Below, piece after piece: positions 1-12,424 of a DNA stretch of 64,000 nt. The position numbers and the translations under genes are program-made. This DNA is from Hyaloscypha bicolor E (lineage: Eukaryota > Ascomycota > Leotiomycetes > Helotiales > Hyaloscyphaceae), in assembly GCF_002865645.1 (NCBI RefSeq), contig NW_020194555.1, forward strand, positions 2,196,288-2,260,287, in the 5' to 3' direction. The notes below the pieces were generated by a model. It worked only from the letters and a program-made list of their open reading frames with translations, did no database searches and had not been told where the DNA came from. Each line of letters begins with the position of its first letter. Positions within the stretch are counted from its first letter, which is position 1.

Positions 1-900
1 CAGTCCCCTTAATGATGCAGATGATTGAAAAGAATGTTATCAACACTCCGGTATGGTCTCTAGTGTTGATAAATGGCAAGGATGGCATATTTAGCATTGG
101 AGGGACATCAGCTCCACCAGTTCGACGAGCGAAGATGGAGACGGACGATGAGCTGGCTCGAGCTGGAAATCACGGGATGAAAAGAGATGGGGTGGTGGCT
201 TCTAGATCGGCTGCTGACATCGAAATGGAAGCAGACCTGTCGGCGAATGAATGGAAGTGGAGCAAGGTGCAAGGCGCAGAGGGGTGGTGGCAGATTCTAA
301 TGAGAGGCATTTGGGTGGATGGAAGTAAAGTCCTAGAGAACCAACCAATTGTTCTGGATGCGAGTATTATCGAGATTGGCAACTCCTCAAAACTAACGCT
401 TAACAGATTAACACACCTTTCATCCTCGCACCTCCGGTTGCTGCGAGGGCATTTTACTCGTCAGTCTCGTGGAGCAGACAACTACCCCCTCCATATGATC
501 AGTTCCATGCATATCCGTGTTTCAACCCACCAAAGATACACTTCGAATTTGCGGGCTGGAATGTGGAGGTGCTCAAAGGGAAAAGAGAACAGGGAACGTT
601 CTCGCCAGGAGGGAGATTCTCACTGGGGCGAATGGCATCCGGAAGTGGCTATTGTCTTGGGATTGTTGTTGAGTCCAGGATGGGCAAGGGGATGTCTCTT
701 GGGACCGAGGCGGCGAACATGGGGTTTAAGACAAGTATGGAAGGAGGCAACGGGCTAGAAGATGTCTGGATTGTTGGAGAGCCGTTCTTCCGGGATGTCC
801 AAGTGGCCTTCAATGTGAGTTCCACTCCCGGTTCCTCTGAAGAGAAAACTAACAAGATCGCCAGTGGAAGGAGAAGAAGGTTGGAATGCAGAGAGTATGA
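1..900 (+). CDS. Pepsin-like aspartyl protease family protein, C-terminal part (5' end outside window)
   Basis: Three exons can be read: 1-359, 407-814 and 865-900 (TGA 898-900). The first enters the window already open. The joined protein has the pepsin-fold C-terminal lobe: WSLVLING and FSIGGT early, GWWQILMRGIWVDG, then VLDINTPFILAPP, a long PCFNPPKIHFEFAGW strand, and finally DVWIVGEPFFRDVQVAFN followed by WKEKKVGMQRV. Intron 1 (360-406) starts with GC and ends TTAACAG, with CTAAC branch sequence; intron 2 (815-864) is GT-AG. At the position of the second catalytic Asp the motif reads D-I-N-T rather than the usual D-[ST]-G-T, so activity cannot be assumed. The first Asp, the start codon and any signal peptide lie upstream and cannot be judged. 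Confidence 0.8.
360..406 (+). other. GC-AG intron in the aspartyl protease gene
   Basis: Splitting after GAT at 359 and resuming at ATT 407 gives V-L-D-I-N-T-P-F-I-L, the expected protein. The intron therefore begins GCGAGT and ends AACAG, with an AACTAACG branch site. No GT donor nearby restores the frame. Confidence 0.75.
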
Positions 901-1753
901 CAATTGCCTGTTAGGTCGCTTTTATCAAAGCTAGAGATAGAACTTCCAATAAGGTGTCTTGTTTATATAGTCTTAACTCGAGCTAATCTTAAAGCCACTA
1001 CTTAGTTTAACTTCTAAGATAGAAGTAATCATGTGGCCCCTCTAGTCTTTGGCTATAAACGAGCAAAGCAGTTCCTCGGTTTTAAATATAATACTTTATG
1101 ATTCTAACGTGCCCTTCTCCTCTAAGCCTGGGATATAAGATAATTAGGCAAGGGATTTATCGTATACCTATCTTTCTATCACAGTCAAATTGCCTCGTTG
1201 CTCCCTTTGCCTTCTCTGAAGTGGAATGCTCGAACCAGGAACTCGCTTAAAATGCAGCTAAAAGGGGGGTGTTCTCTTTCGTTGCACTCCGGACCTTAAG
1301 CGAGGCTACATTCCCTCGAACTAGCTCTAACCTCCCCCCTTTCGTTGCAAGTCTTGGTTTAAGCGACGTTCTCATTCCTACCTCTTTTGGAAAAGAGTAA
1401 AAGGGGGAAGCCTCGTTTAGAAGACCGAAGTGCAACGAAAGGGGGGCATGTTCTTTTTCGTTGCATTTCGGACTTCAATTGAGGGAAGCTGACTCGAACT
1501 AGCTTGAACTCCGCCCTTTTCGTTGCATTTCGGAATTTAAGCGAGGTGGATAGGCTGTTTAGGGGACTGTTCTGGTCCAAGGGGGCGAAGGCCACTGCCT
1601 CGGGAAGGGTTGCCGAGACGCAGAGTTGGTACCATCGGGAACGTGTCCAGTGGAATAGTGGCTTCTTCTAGAAGATGGTTTGGCGACCTCCCGAGCTCCT
1701 CGAAGAATCCCGGGCTTCTTTCCATGGAATGCAACTTGCGTAGATACTTCCCT
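901..1753. other. Intergenic stretch with eroded repeat, no gene seen
   Basis: This gap lies between the 3' ends of the protease (plus) and the zinc-finger gene (minus). It is moderately AT-rich from 930 to 1200 and then carries the 1261-1545 repeat. Reading frames here are short and resemble no family I know. Confidence 0.6.
1261..1545. repeat. Diverged ~179-bp direct repeat built on a TTTCGTTGCA box
   Basis: The box GTTGCA begins at 1281, 1344, 1460 and 1522, giving offsets of 63, 116 and 62 bp. The block starting at 1261 is thus repeated about 179 bp later, and each copy holds two boxes about 62 bp apart. Boxes are followed by a TTAAGCGAG-like word, and CTCGAACTAGCT recurs in both copies. 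An inverted TGCAACGAAA lies at 1431-1440 between the copies. Many differences between copies are C/T or G/A. No coding potential is apparent. Confidence 0.7.
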
Positions 1754-4700
1754 TCACATCTCAGCCCGCTCATGAAGCAGCTGAGCCAGATTCAGAGCAG
1801 CTCCCCAAGTTCCGAGTCCTATCATCATTTCCGCTGCACTCCTGAACATCAAATTTGCCGCTGCTGTCGAATTCTGCTCATTCTGATCTTCATATTCGTG
1901 ACCCGTCTTCGTTGGTCTTTGTGCTGCATGTTCATCGAACCCAAAACTGCGCTGTAAAGTATAGAAAAAGGCTGTTGATCGCAATTCCATGTTCTTGGAA
2001 ATCCCGTAGAATAATTGCAGTTTCTGGGAATGCGTGGAGACATTTGCGAACGCCCACACCACAATGTGGCACAGGAAGATGGTGACCAGACTGTAAGGCG
2101 CTGTATCAATATTTCTGATCCCTCCGTCCCCATTATCTTTGCCTGGAGCAAGCATGATAATAGTTTTGAAAGCGTGACAAACGACTTGCTCTGCCAATTG
2201 AGGGGATTTACGAGCCCATTTTGTAAGTTTGGTAAATGCTCTCGTGGAGCCAGTTGTGCCTTCCTTGCCGATGGCGTTTTGAAGGTCTGAGAGGGAAATG
2301 TCGAGGAGGATTGTGCTCAGGTGGTGGACGATGATTGAGCAAGCGTGAAAATGGCGGGATGACATGTGGGTATTTGAATGTGAGGGGGCTTGATATGCTT
2401 TGCCCCATGAAGCAAGAGCATCTTGTCCTTGTTAGTGATAGTACAACGAGGCTGACGAAAACATACCTGCAAGTTGCAATCGACGTCGATGCTTAAGCTT
2501 CCTCAGCATTCTCGTTAGATCACCTTCATACCCACCATCCTGGGCAGGCTCGTTGTCATGCCCAGAACCATTTTCCTCATCCGATGACTCCCCGTCGTCT
2601 ATGAACGTCCTCGTGATAAGTGAGTCCTGGGAGAACTCGAAAATCTGACTTTGAACCGCCAACAGAACAAGAAACGCACTCCAGGGATTGAGATTTAGTA
2701 TGGGGAGATGCTTGCTCACTCTCCCAGAACCTTGTAGTCGCGCATCTCCAGTTATTAACGTCTCTAGAATAAAGGGTCCCACAGCAGCTGAGAAGGACCG
2801 CGATGGTGGCACCGAAGCGGGTCCCAAGAGGTTCTTCCAGTTTTTGGCCGACGTTGCAAACCAGAACTCATCGTCACAAGGGCATCCGAGATTGCACACC
2901 TCCCCGATAGAGATGGTGGATGGGAGATTGAGGATGGATGGAAACTGACAATCGATGGCGTACACAACCCATGCTAGCCTTCTTCGAGATTCTTCAACGA
3001 TCCATTCTCGCCACTCTGGGTTCAGGTTGTTCTTCCCTTCTTGGGGTGAAGGAGCCCTCTCAGCCGTAATTAATCGTTCACCGAACTGGACGCGGCGTAT
3101 ATGGGTGACGAGAGACCCGCGAACTACCTCTGCCAGTTCGAAGGCTCGTTTGTTGCCGCACCAGAGACCGGTATGGCATATAAGTGCTTCAGCATAGATG
3201 ATCATGGGGTCTCTCATGAGACTGTTGTCGCACTCGATTGCTATTTGCAGATGCCATCTCACAATGTCCAACAGAACAATTGCGAACCTCCGTGTATGCT
3301 TTAGGTGAGAATAGATTGCGCCGATGATAATGATAGCAGCAAGCAACGGCGCTGGTAAATCCTCGTTGGTGTTGACTGTCGCGTGATGAAGGACTGGCAT
3401 TTGAGGAGAAAACCGTTCAAAGTATATGCGTATAAAGATATTGACGACAGGTAGGGATGGCAATACAAAAGAGCCTTTCTGAGATCGGTGATATTCTCGT
3501 CCAGATGGTGGTTTGAGAAAAGCTCGAAGTCTGAGGAGAGTTGTGTCGGAGATGTCGAACCGCGAGTAGTGGGCTTGGAACAAAGGATGGCTGTCGGGGA
3601 TTTCGATGGCGTGAGCTTTGAGAATTGGAGTCGAGCTTGGATTCCATTGGAATGGCCATTTGTCTTCTTCTGATGCTTCATTTGGCGGGGAAGATACACG
3701 GCTAATATATGCTCCTGTCCCCTGTTGGCCCTCATCTAAGCGTTCTTGTGTGTCTTGAGTGATTCCAGGAGCAGGCTGAACGTGCAGTTGCCCAGCAGAC
3801 TGCTGTTGACCTTGAGCCCAGTTGTTGTCATATTCCTGGTGAGGAGTCACAGTGTTCGGCTCCATCATCTCCCCAAGGCCAGACCAGTCATTCCCATTTT
3901 CACGCATTGCGGAATAGAAGTCATGCGAGAACCATTCATTTCCAGGTTGGGGTTCCAGATCCGGTGGGAGAAGAAATGATGAAAAGTCGAATGGGATGAA
4001 TGATGTATTCATTGAATCGAAATTGTAAATCTGCTCGTTTGTTAGGGGGTAATGGGCGGGAGCATGGCCTTGCATTTGATTCAAATGACCTCGAGCTTGA
4101 TAATTGGGTGCTTGTCCGGGATGTAATTGGTAACCCTGAGAAACGGCCGCATGCTGTCCAAATTGTTGACTTTCTGTTGAAGATAAGTGTGCAGAGGGCA
4201 CATTACTGCTAGCTGGGAAACCGCCATCCGGTGATTTCTGCGTTGGAGGAACATGACTCATATTCGCTGCTACCCAGGAGGAGCTCGACGACGATGAAGG
4301 AGATTCAACATCAGCATTGACTTTTCTCCTTTTGGAAGATTCGTCACGCTCTTCAACGCCTTTACGGTCCCACCGGTCATGGCCAGCCTCGTGGCGCTTC
4401 AGAAGGTCACTCCTCGAGAAACCTTTACCGCATTTCTTACAACAATGGGAGGGTGAGGCATCATCTGAAAAAGGAAGGCTGTCAGTAGACTTTCGATGAA
4501 CTTCTCGCTCACGGCTTTTTGGCGTGGATGAGGTGATGGTCAAGGGTTGGACTGATACTTACGTGTTTTCACATGACGACTAAGATTTTCTCGTCTGTTG
4601 AAGATCTTGGAACACTGTTGACAGGTAAATATTTCCTTTGGCCTATTTTCAGAGGTCCAGTGTGCTCTGGGCCGTGATTCGAGTGCTTTTGCCGAGGGAT

Positions 4701-4782
4701 CCAGAGCTGACGGGTTGGGATAGGCCACAGAGGCCGCTGGTTGCTGGACATGTCCGCGTTGTCCATGGCTGTGCTGGTCCAT
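1754..4782 (-). CDS. C2H2 zinc-finger transcription factor with fungal-specific TF domain
   Basis: Three exons (4782-4563, 4464-2467, 2421-1754) join to 961 residues. Two tandem C2H2 fingers lie at the N-terminus: C54-C57-H70-H74 and C82-C85-H98-H102, the second reading CKKCGKGFSRSDLLKRH. Intron 4465-4562 splits the last His codon of finger 1, and splicing restores the usual short linker (DASPSH). A low-complexity Q/S/P-rich stretch follows to about residue 330. From about 350 onward comes a fungal_trans-type helical domain (FIRIYFERFSPQMPVLH, EESRRRLAWVVYAID). Intron 2422-2466 joins this to a C-terminal helical exon ending LLHERAEM. A TAA lies in frame upstream of the ATG at 4782, which supports that start. 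It is a nuclear regulator; its targets cannot be inferred. It lies 12 kb from the siderophore genes, so I do not link them. Confidence 0.85.
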
Positions 4783-4995
4783 GTTAGGCCGAGTTGTAGT
4801 GTACCATTACCGTGGTCCTGATCTGAGGTGGATTTTGATGTTGGAAGTGGACAGCCTTTTTGAGGAGCGTCGCGCTGACCAGGATGCGACCCGTCCACTT
4901 GCCCCGCATTGACAGGGGTGTTCAATAGGCTTCTCGAAACCATGGCTGGAGGCAGAGATTGATTTGTATGTCTGGATGAAAACTCTATAATATAT

Positions 4996-7693
4996 TTAGG
5001 TGAGCCATCTATGCAACCGTTTCAGTATGTTAGACTGTTTGAACGAACTTCTGTGGAGCTTTTTGTCCCCACAGACTGAAATATTTTCAGTCTCTTCAGC
5101 ATTGACGAAACTGACAGACTTCTTCGACGGTTTCCGCCTTTCTGAAGGAGTGTTGTCCGATGCTTCAAGATCTTCGCTGACAAGGCGTATTCTAATAATT
5201 ACCTCTGCCTCTTGTCCAACAATATCTTGGGACAATGAATCAGGCCCAGCGTTCTCCTCCGAATGCACAATGATCCATCCTTCTGGAGCGAACACCTTCG
5301 CATGAGAGCCAAGCGGCACCGTCACCTTAATGTCTCCAGCCCCCAAACACTCTTGGATGTCTAAATGAACGCCGATCTTGCCCGCTGGTGTCGAAAGCTG
5401 GACATCAACCGTATCTAAACTGGCGAGGACGGGCTTGACCATGAAGCTCGACCAACCCGCCTCAAGTGGCTGGACACCACCCAAATAACGAGGGAGAAGA
5501 TAGACTGGCCAAGTAGACCAGCCATGCATGAGGGATGTATCATCAGTAATCGGGGTTCCATCAGGCTTTAAGGCCTCCCAGTGACCTCCTGAATAGTTCG
5601 GATTTGTCCTATCTGCCATGATACCCCAAACCATTTCCAAAAGTTCAATGGCCTCGCCTCCACACGAGCGTTCGAACAGAGCTTCAGCTGCGAACCCTGA
5701 AGCATATGGGCTTACGACCTTCTTTTGGTCCCATCGGTCAATGCCTAGAAATGCACGAGGCAGTGTGGAATCCTTTGGTGCGGCCAAAGTCGCTATCGAC
5801 TTGGAATGCGGCGGAGCGATGCCAGTCGTGATTGCATACGCATTTATATCTTGACAAATACCTGTTTCTGAAGAGATGTCACTCATTCGCATTATTCCAG
5901 CCTCGCCATTCCACAGGTGAGACAGGAGGCTATCTTTTAGAAGATCTGCTCGAGCTGAGAAAGTATCCTTGATATCAACTGCGCTGCACATCTTGCTCAT
6001 GGATCTCAATGCATCGTAGAAAGCGAGATTGACCTTCCCAGAAGCACCGAATATCGGTCCTCCTATCGGAAACCAGTCCACTGATATTGTTAACTTTGGT
6101 GATGATGGGGTTAATATAGAGCGCTTACTGGAGAGGGGAGGTGGTGCCATAACAAGCCCTCTTGCATCTGTAAACCTGTCCGTGAAAGCAATCAACTTCT
6201 CGAGCCTTGTCCATACTGACTGTATAATAGCGATATCCCCAGAATGCATCCAGTAATCTTTAATGGCTACAACCAGAAGCAAAGCGTATCTCAGAGAGTA
6301 AAAAGCATATGTTGGAGGTTCTTCAGTATCCGTGTACACCTGGGCTTGAATTGGGCATAAATTTCCCAGATATCCATCTTCAGTTTGATGACTGGTCAGG
6401 AGTTTGATGCTTCCCAATATCGCATCCATGTTGGCCGTTGAATAACAGATAGAACGGCCCATAACGAACAAATCACCGCCAAACAGAGCCCGGTCTCGTT
6501 TGGCCCCATCAATTGTGCATGCCAGAGCATTGGTTCCAACAGCGAAATCCGTGAAGGTCCGCGATTTGTCTTCGAGGAGAAGGTTGTTTCTGTAAAGAAT
6601 TTGGCCTGCAAAGCCCGTCACCTGTAGTGACCGAAAGACTGAAATATAACCTTGGGGTCCACCGAAAGCCACCGAGCCAGTATTGTTACCGCTGCCGCCC
6701 AAAATCGGATGAATATCCAAATTTCCAATAGTCGATATTTCGATCCTATTTAATTGCACTGAAACTGAGGACCCCTTTGTGACTGTCTTGACTGAGATCC
6801 AGTCTTCAAGATCCAACTCCTCAGTAATAGCCCATTGTCCTCGGGGGATGGAGGGAAAGACTCCATTCGTATCCGAAAGTCCTTCAAAAGCTGCAAGTGA
6901 TCGTTCTGCAATGTCCAGACAGAAGATCAACCCGTTGGCTACCATATGAACTCCCCAACTTGCACCTCCTTTCTCGATTTTGACCTCGAAATCCACAGTT
7001 GTGTCTCCCCATCTCGTGCCATGCCGACATGGTGCCCAATGCTGTCCCAATATCTGAGTACCTTCTTCAGTCACTTCCCAGGCCTCTGTAGTTTCTTCCG
7101 CCTCAACAGTGCACCCATCCACTGTCCGCACACCATCTGTCCATATCTTATTCAGTTTCTCGTTTGAGCAAGAAAATGTATTCACCGTAGGATTAGGAGG
7201 GCGAGTATGGGTACATCCAAGAGAGGCTATAGAAACCGATGAATTGGGTGTCTTCAGTATAATTTTTTGATACCTTTGGGATCGCTGGGCAAACGGCAAG
7301 TGAATTAGCTTTCGGACTTTGGAGGGCTCGAGGGTTTGTGTGTGGACTCTGTAGGTATCCATGGCGTTCGAGAACAAGAAGAAGGGTCCGTCACCTGCGA
7401 GAAATCAGCCCCTTTCAAAAGTACACACGACATAACATACCGGTTTCACTCTGCAGTCCAGCGAACGTCTCGCTGAAAACGACCTCAATCTCAACAACCC
7501 CGCCATTGCTCACTACTGAACTTGTCTCAATGAAAGGTAAACCTCCAACTGCATGTTCGTAATCAAATATAATCTCTGAGCACCCTTCTTCTGCGTTTGA
7601 TAAATTGAAGTTGTCAGTCACCTCGACAGTGCCTTTCCAGGTCCATTTCGAGGGATTGCCGCTGCCATGCGATTTATCTAGCTTCGTCTTCAT
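4996..7693 (-). CDS. GH78-like six-hairpin glycosidase (alpha-L-rhamnosidase family)
   Basis: Two exons (7693-7441 and 7394-4996; intron 7395-7440) give 883 residues. Splicing creates SETGDGPFFLFSNAMDTYRV, typical of fungal GH78-like proteins. The N-terminal part carries beta-sandwich motifs (EIIFDYEHAVGGLPF), and the middle and C-terminal parts form an (alpha/alpha)6 barrel: VDWFPIGGPIFG, DINAYAITTG, VSPYASGFAAEALF, YSGGHWEALKPDGTP and LMHGWSTWPVYLLPRYLGG. A charged Ser/Lys-rich tail of about 60 residues follows the barrel. No signal peptide is visible, so an intracellular enzyme is likely. The start is uncertain: 7693 is the first ATG of the frame, but another open frame just upstream (about 7800-7695) could be an extra exon. 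Exact substrate is not determinable by eye. Confidence 0.75.
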
Positions 7694-10235
7694 TGTCGCG
7701 TTGATGCCAAAGAGAACGCGGCTGCACACTCGATACCAGGGTAAGAGATTCGAGTCTCTCAATCTTCAATTGAAGAGAAGCCGACATCTTGAGCAAGTTC
7801 ATCTTTCTAAACATCGGAGACCGTCCACCTTGCGACAATGAGTGGGGAAGAAGTATGTGGACAAGACAAGCTTCACCCCAAAATTAAGCTAGCGTCGCCG
7901 TTTTTAGCGAAGACCCCTGAATATGTCCACTTTCCATCTGTTGCCCGCTATTGGTCAAGCATCCTCTTCGTCTCCAGCTGGAGTTCCCCTTGGGGATTAC
8001 GGTCAAAATTAGATCTGGTGTTCATCGGCTTTCAATTTGCCATTCTTCTCATCCAGCTGATCATGGATTCAACTCGAACCCCACCGATTTCTTCAGAGCA
8101 ATTCCTTCCACTTAGTGTTCCATTTCTTTTAGGATGAGGGCAAAAGGGATCGCAACGAAAGTGAAATCCAGTGACCGTATTGTTGCCCAGGCGGGATGAT
8201 TACATTAAAAGAATAACAGAAATCCCATGCCACTATAACCATGTCTATCTGTATATATAATGCACTGTACTGTGATCGCGAAAAAATTGCTCATGTATCA
8301 TTTTCAATACCGCCTCCGCACCCACGCTATGCTCAAAAGTATCGCTGTCAGCTCCGTGGGATTGGTAACAACTGACCGTGTAGGTAAAAGGCGAAAACGA
8401 ATTGTGTTGGCAGGCGAGCTCCAGGCAGTCTTTTCATCGTCCCTTGAGGCTGCAACAACTTTGCCCGCTCTGAAACTAAGTGAAACGAAACATGACAGTC
8501 ATCAAACCGCTAGACTTGATTTTAAATCTCAGACAACTCGGTACTTCCTTGCTAACATCCGTCATCTCTTCTTGCCTGCTTTGAGTTACAGCTGAGTTTC
8601 TGCAGTACTCTCTTATATTAATGGGAAAGACGGTGGTGCAGGTTCCTATTTCTTTGATAAACTTCCCAGCCATCATACTATGAATGTAAGGCGGCCCAAT
8701 AATCGTGGAGACGAAATGCGGGTGGTTTCTGCTATACTTCCAGCTTCTGGCAGGCTGCATCCAGTGAATCTTGCGTAAAGTCGACGAAGAGATCCGAATT
8801 TAACCAAAGATCAAGTCCTTCTCACTCAGAAAGTGCTGAGGATCACTCGAGCTGTATTGACCGATTGTCGACTTGAGGTGAGGTTCCCGGGATTTGAGGA
8901 CAACGACGGGGTCTGTACGAAAAGGTCTGAATGGAGTGGACTGATGAAAACAGAACAAAAGCAGAAACATTGTAGAATCCGCACTTGTAAAAATTGAATT
9001 TCAGAGCTACAGTACTAAGGAAAAACGCGGAATTTTCGTATCAACATTGACTTCAAAATCGTTCATCAAGATTCAAGATGGAAAGATCTTCATGACACAA
9101 GATGGCACCACCCCGGTCTTTTATGAGGCGAATAATTAATTGTCCAAGGTGCTCGCAATTGTCAACCAATCACACTTCCATATTATTTCTTGGACACTCG
9201 GCCTCGGGACTGTTTCATCCGATCTCTCGCACAAGTCATGTTGTAAATTACCAGTTCGTGGATGGACCTAAAGCGAGGCTGCAGCGCTGGGGCTGGGCCC
9301 CATCTTAAAGCAAGGCGCCGGCTAAGGAATTCGATAGCTTCGTTCTAGCTTCGTTCTGCGAGCCGCCGTTCCACAAACATCTCCACAAATTTTGGGCCCG
9401 CTAAGTAATCGCGTATATAAAATTAAAAATAACCTTACAGACCATGTTCGCCAGCTGGAGCCCCCTGTGAACTCTCCAACGCAGCCAGCCAGTAACTTGG
9501 CCTCTCAGGGGCAGCAAAATGGGCACAGACTTGCATACATCCGTAACCAGCCACGATCTCTGTCAGCACTTAAAAATGCACGAAAGGTTGCGGTTCGAAA
9601 TGCCCAGCTTCATTCATTTGTGGCCTTTGCTACAGAATTGTTGTTTCGAAGAATAATCAAATACAACGGCGGGCTCAATCTGAGTCTCGAACATTGTCAC
9701 TCTTGTGGTTCGAAAGGGGGGGGGCTTGGCTTGCGGGGCCTCGTGAGGCTTCCAAATCAACCTTCTTTTGGAATTCTTGGCGCGGACTATCCTCCTTTGG
9801 GCGGCCCTAAGGAATCCACCAAACTTGGTGGCAACAAGACCGCACATCCCGAACACGGGCAGACGGCGGACGCCAACTCCAACATGCGCGCCGCTGCGTG
9901 CAGCCCAGCTAGCTCTTCTCATATTGGCAGTCCTCTCCATCCTCTCTGCACATCCTCTCTTTCTCGCGATGTAGTTTTGTCTGTCTTTGCTTCACGACAT
10001 TCGTTTCATCATCTTCTGTGCGCAGTCACAGCGCTCCATTCCCTTTTCGTATCGAGACATTCCTCGAATCCTGATTTGGATCCCCCGCGAAGATCTCGAG
10101 TCTTGGATGCAGCCTCCCCCATAATAAAACCTGCAACCACTAATTTCCTCTTCGATTTCGAGAAAGACGCCGTGAGAGCTCACAACAAGCCCTTCCGACC
10201 TTCCACACGCTCCTTCTTCAATACCACACTTCACC
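7694..10235. other. Long intergenic region, no supported gene
   Basis: Only short or start-less frames are present. From about 9930 to 10235 the plus strand is pyrimidine-rich, as often seen in the leader and promoter of a highly expressed fungal gene; it leads straight into the GH128 ATG at 10236. Confidence 0.5.
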
Positions 10236-11212
10236 ATGCGTATCTCTGCGACCGTCCTGCTCGCAGCAGCAGCAGCAACCCTCACATCCGCTACACGCTC
10301 CTCGAAACGGGGTCTGGTCTTCGTGCCTTCCGAAAAACACCCTACGGACAACCAAATATGGGTTGGTGGCAACAGTGATCTGACATGGTACTACAACTAC
10401 CAAGTGGCTCCCTCACCGGCATACTCCAACCGCACACAGAGCGAATTCGAGTTCGTGCCTATGCTCTGGTCACCCACCACCACCTTCTTATCTCAAGTTA
10501 AATCCATGATATCAGGAGGGAGGAATATCACGCATATCTTGACGTATAATGAACCAGACGGAACATCGTCCACTGGAGGAAGCAACGTCCAACCGGCGGT
10601 AGCAGCAGCGAACTGGATCTCGCAAGTTGAGCCTCTGCGGAAATTGGGCGTGAAGACGGGTGCTCCCGCGGTGACCGGCAGCCCGTCAGGCTTCACCTGG
10701 TTACAGATGTTCTTCGATGCCTGCCACAGCCAAGGGACGAACTGTACTGCGGACTTCTTCCCAGTTCATTGGTATGGGAATTTCGAGGGATTGGCTTCCC
10801 ACGTCGGCCAGGTGGCTGGAACGTACGTTCTCCCCTGACCTCTAGATCAATAAATCCTCCTAACCGTTGAAATAGTTACCAAAACAAGAGCATTTGGATC
10901 ACCGAGTATGCTCTCAACAATCAGTCGCTCTCTGATACCCAGTCCTTCTACAACACGTCCGCCGAATATTTCGATCGTATTTCTTATATCGGCCGCTATT
11001 CGTACTTTGGCTCATTCAGAAGCGATGTCAGCAACGTTGGACCCAACGCTGCGATGTTGACGCAGAAGGGGCAGTTGACGGATATTGGGAGTTGGTACCT
11101 AGGTGGTGCGGCTACGAACAACATCCCTTCACCATCAAGCTTTGGAGTGAAGGTTGTGCCTGGAATTGGAGCGATGGTCGTTGCATTCGTCGCTGAGTTG
11201 TGCGTACTGTAA
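10236..11212 (+). CDS. GH128 (Asl1-like) secreted beta-1,3-glucanase-type glycosyl hydrolase
   Basis: Two exons (10236-10822 and 10876-11212; intron 10823-10875 with CTAAC branch site) give 307 residues. A classic signal peptide opens the protein (MRISATVLLAAAAATLTSA). The GH128 TIM-barrel hallmarks follow: GLVFVPSEKHPTDNQIW, PMLWSP, ILTYNEPDG with the acid/base Glu, FFPVHWYG, and WITEYAL with the nucleophile Glu, which lies just after the splice junction. The last 25 residues are hydrophobic after a Ser/Pro-rich stretch, which fits a GPI-anchor signal. Family members act on beta-glucan of cell walls; S. pombe Asl1 is a wall protein. It probably acts at the cell surface in wall remodelling. 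No partner gene is nearby. Confidence 0.88.
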
Positions 11213-12424
11213 TGAGGATATGGTTGGATGATGGTGTATATAGGTTGGGGCGTTACATGTTGGCATGGTATATACGGTGACCTCATTCTTGGGCGTGTTG
11301 GAGTGTAAGTAGAGGGATATGTTTGGCATATATATACTTTAATAGTAAAAATAAAGTTCTGGTCTCACTGCACGATTTGCTCTATCCCCTTTCATCTCAG
11401 CAATCAGACGAAAATAGGAGGTGAGCCATCAGAACTTCGGCGTTTCAAACACAGGTCTGTCTACAGACCACGGTGAAGATTGCACAAGAGTCCGTTGATT
11501 CGTTGCCAAGTGGATGGAACTGCAGGATCCTATTGCTCTCCTCAACCAACACCGGAACATGCTCCCATTCGTCTCTTCCCCTCTCGCGCCAGGTGACATG
11601 TAGACATTCATGCAATCCTATCACATCCAACAAGTTGGCAAGGCATATCCGTCCCCTTCCCGTCTCTCTCTTACTATGTTCTGCCAGGCAGATAACTCCC
11701 CAAGTAATCAATCGTACAACATGCGAACTAGCCGTGTGTTCCTCGACACTTCTAATTCGAAAGCGTGGGGACGGACGTGAGCGAGTGGAGGATTGGAAGG
11801 AGGATGGAGTGGAGCAGTGGTCTGGAAGAGGGACGTGGGATGAATGAATAGGCGGGCTTGAGGCGGGAAGTTAGATGCCCAGGGTCTGTCTACCATCTGC
11901 CCTTCTGGCTGGCTATCTCGAGACGGCAGAATTCCGAAGCCAAGAAAGGAAAAGGGTTGGTTGCACTTGACGGCTGAGAATCAGGCTGCGGAGATCTAAC
12001 GGCCTATCGGGGGCTAGCAATGAAGCTGAAGGAGGGGATGCCGTGTTGGGGCTCGAACTTTCGGTCTGGGGATTTGATGGAGGAGCCACTTTGGCGAGGA
12101 ATTTGAAATTTAGGATGAGAGAAGGACGAATGGTGCTAGTTTGTTCGGAGGGGGTCCGTTGGAACGGCCTCGTGATCGTTGAGCTTGAGGGAGATGAGGT
12201 TAGCTAATAGAACCTGGGATTAACGAGGCAGAATTCCAGAGAGATGATTGTTTACTGCAAGTTTATGCCTAAAGATAGAATTACGGAAATGCTCGTAGAT
12301 TTGAGGATGTTCTGGAGGTCGTAGGCGCTGGAGGGATACCAACCAAGCTTAGATATATAGGAGCGGGTTCCTTGAACTTCCAAGTAGGGACCAACTCTCT
12401 TTATGTCAAAACAAGCTGGATCTT

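Noticed and set aside
1754..4782. The C2H2 regulator as the pathway regulator of the siderophore locus
   Set aside because: It is more than 12 kb from sidA with three unrelated genes between, and ferrichrome loci are controlled by GATA and bZIP iron regulators encoded elsewhere.
8476..8760. 94-codon minus-strand frame starting with ATG
   Set aside because: No domain, no splice partners and no similarity that I recognise; length is within chance expectation.
9392..10378. 328-codon open frame on the plus strand overlapping the GH128 start
   Set aside because: It begins without ATG, has no family resemblance, and its last part is a frame-shifted reading of the GH128 signal-peptide exon. It is promoter and leader sequence.
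12030..12070. tRNA-like B-box words (GTTCGA) here and at 9592 and 9712
   Set aside because: No matching A box or acceptor stem could be found, so a tRNA gene is not supported.
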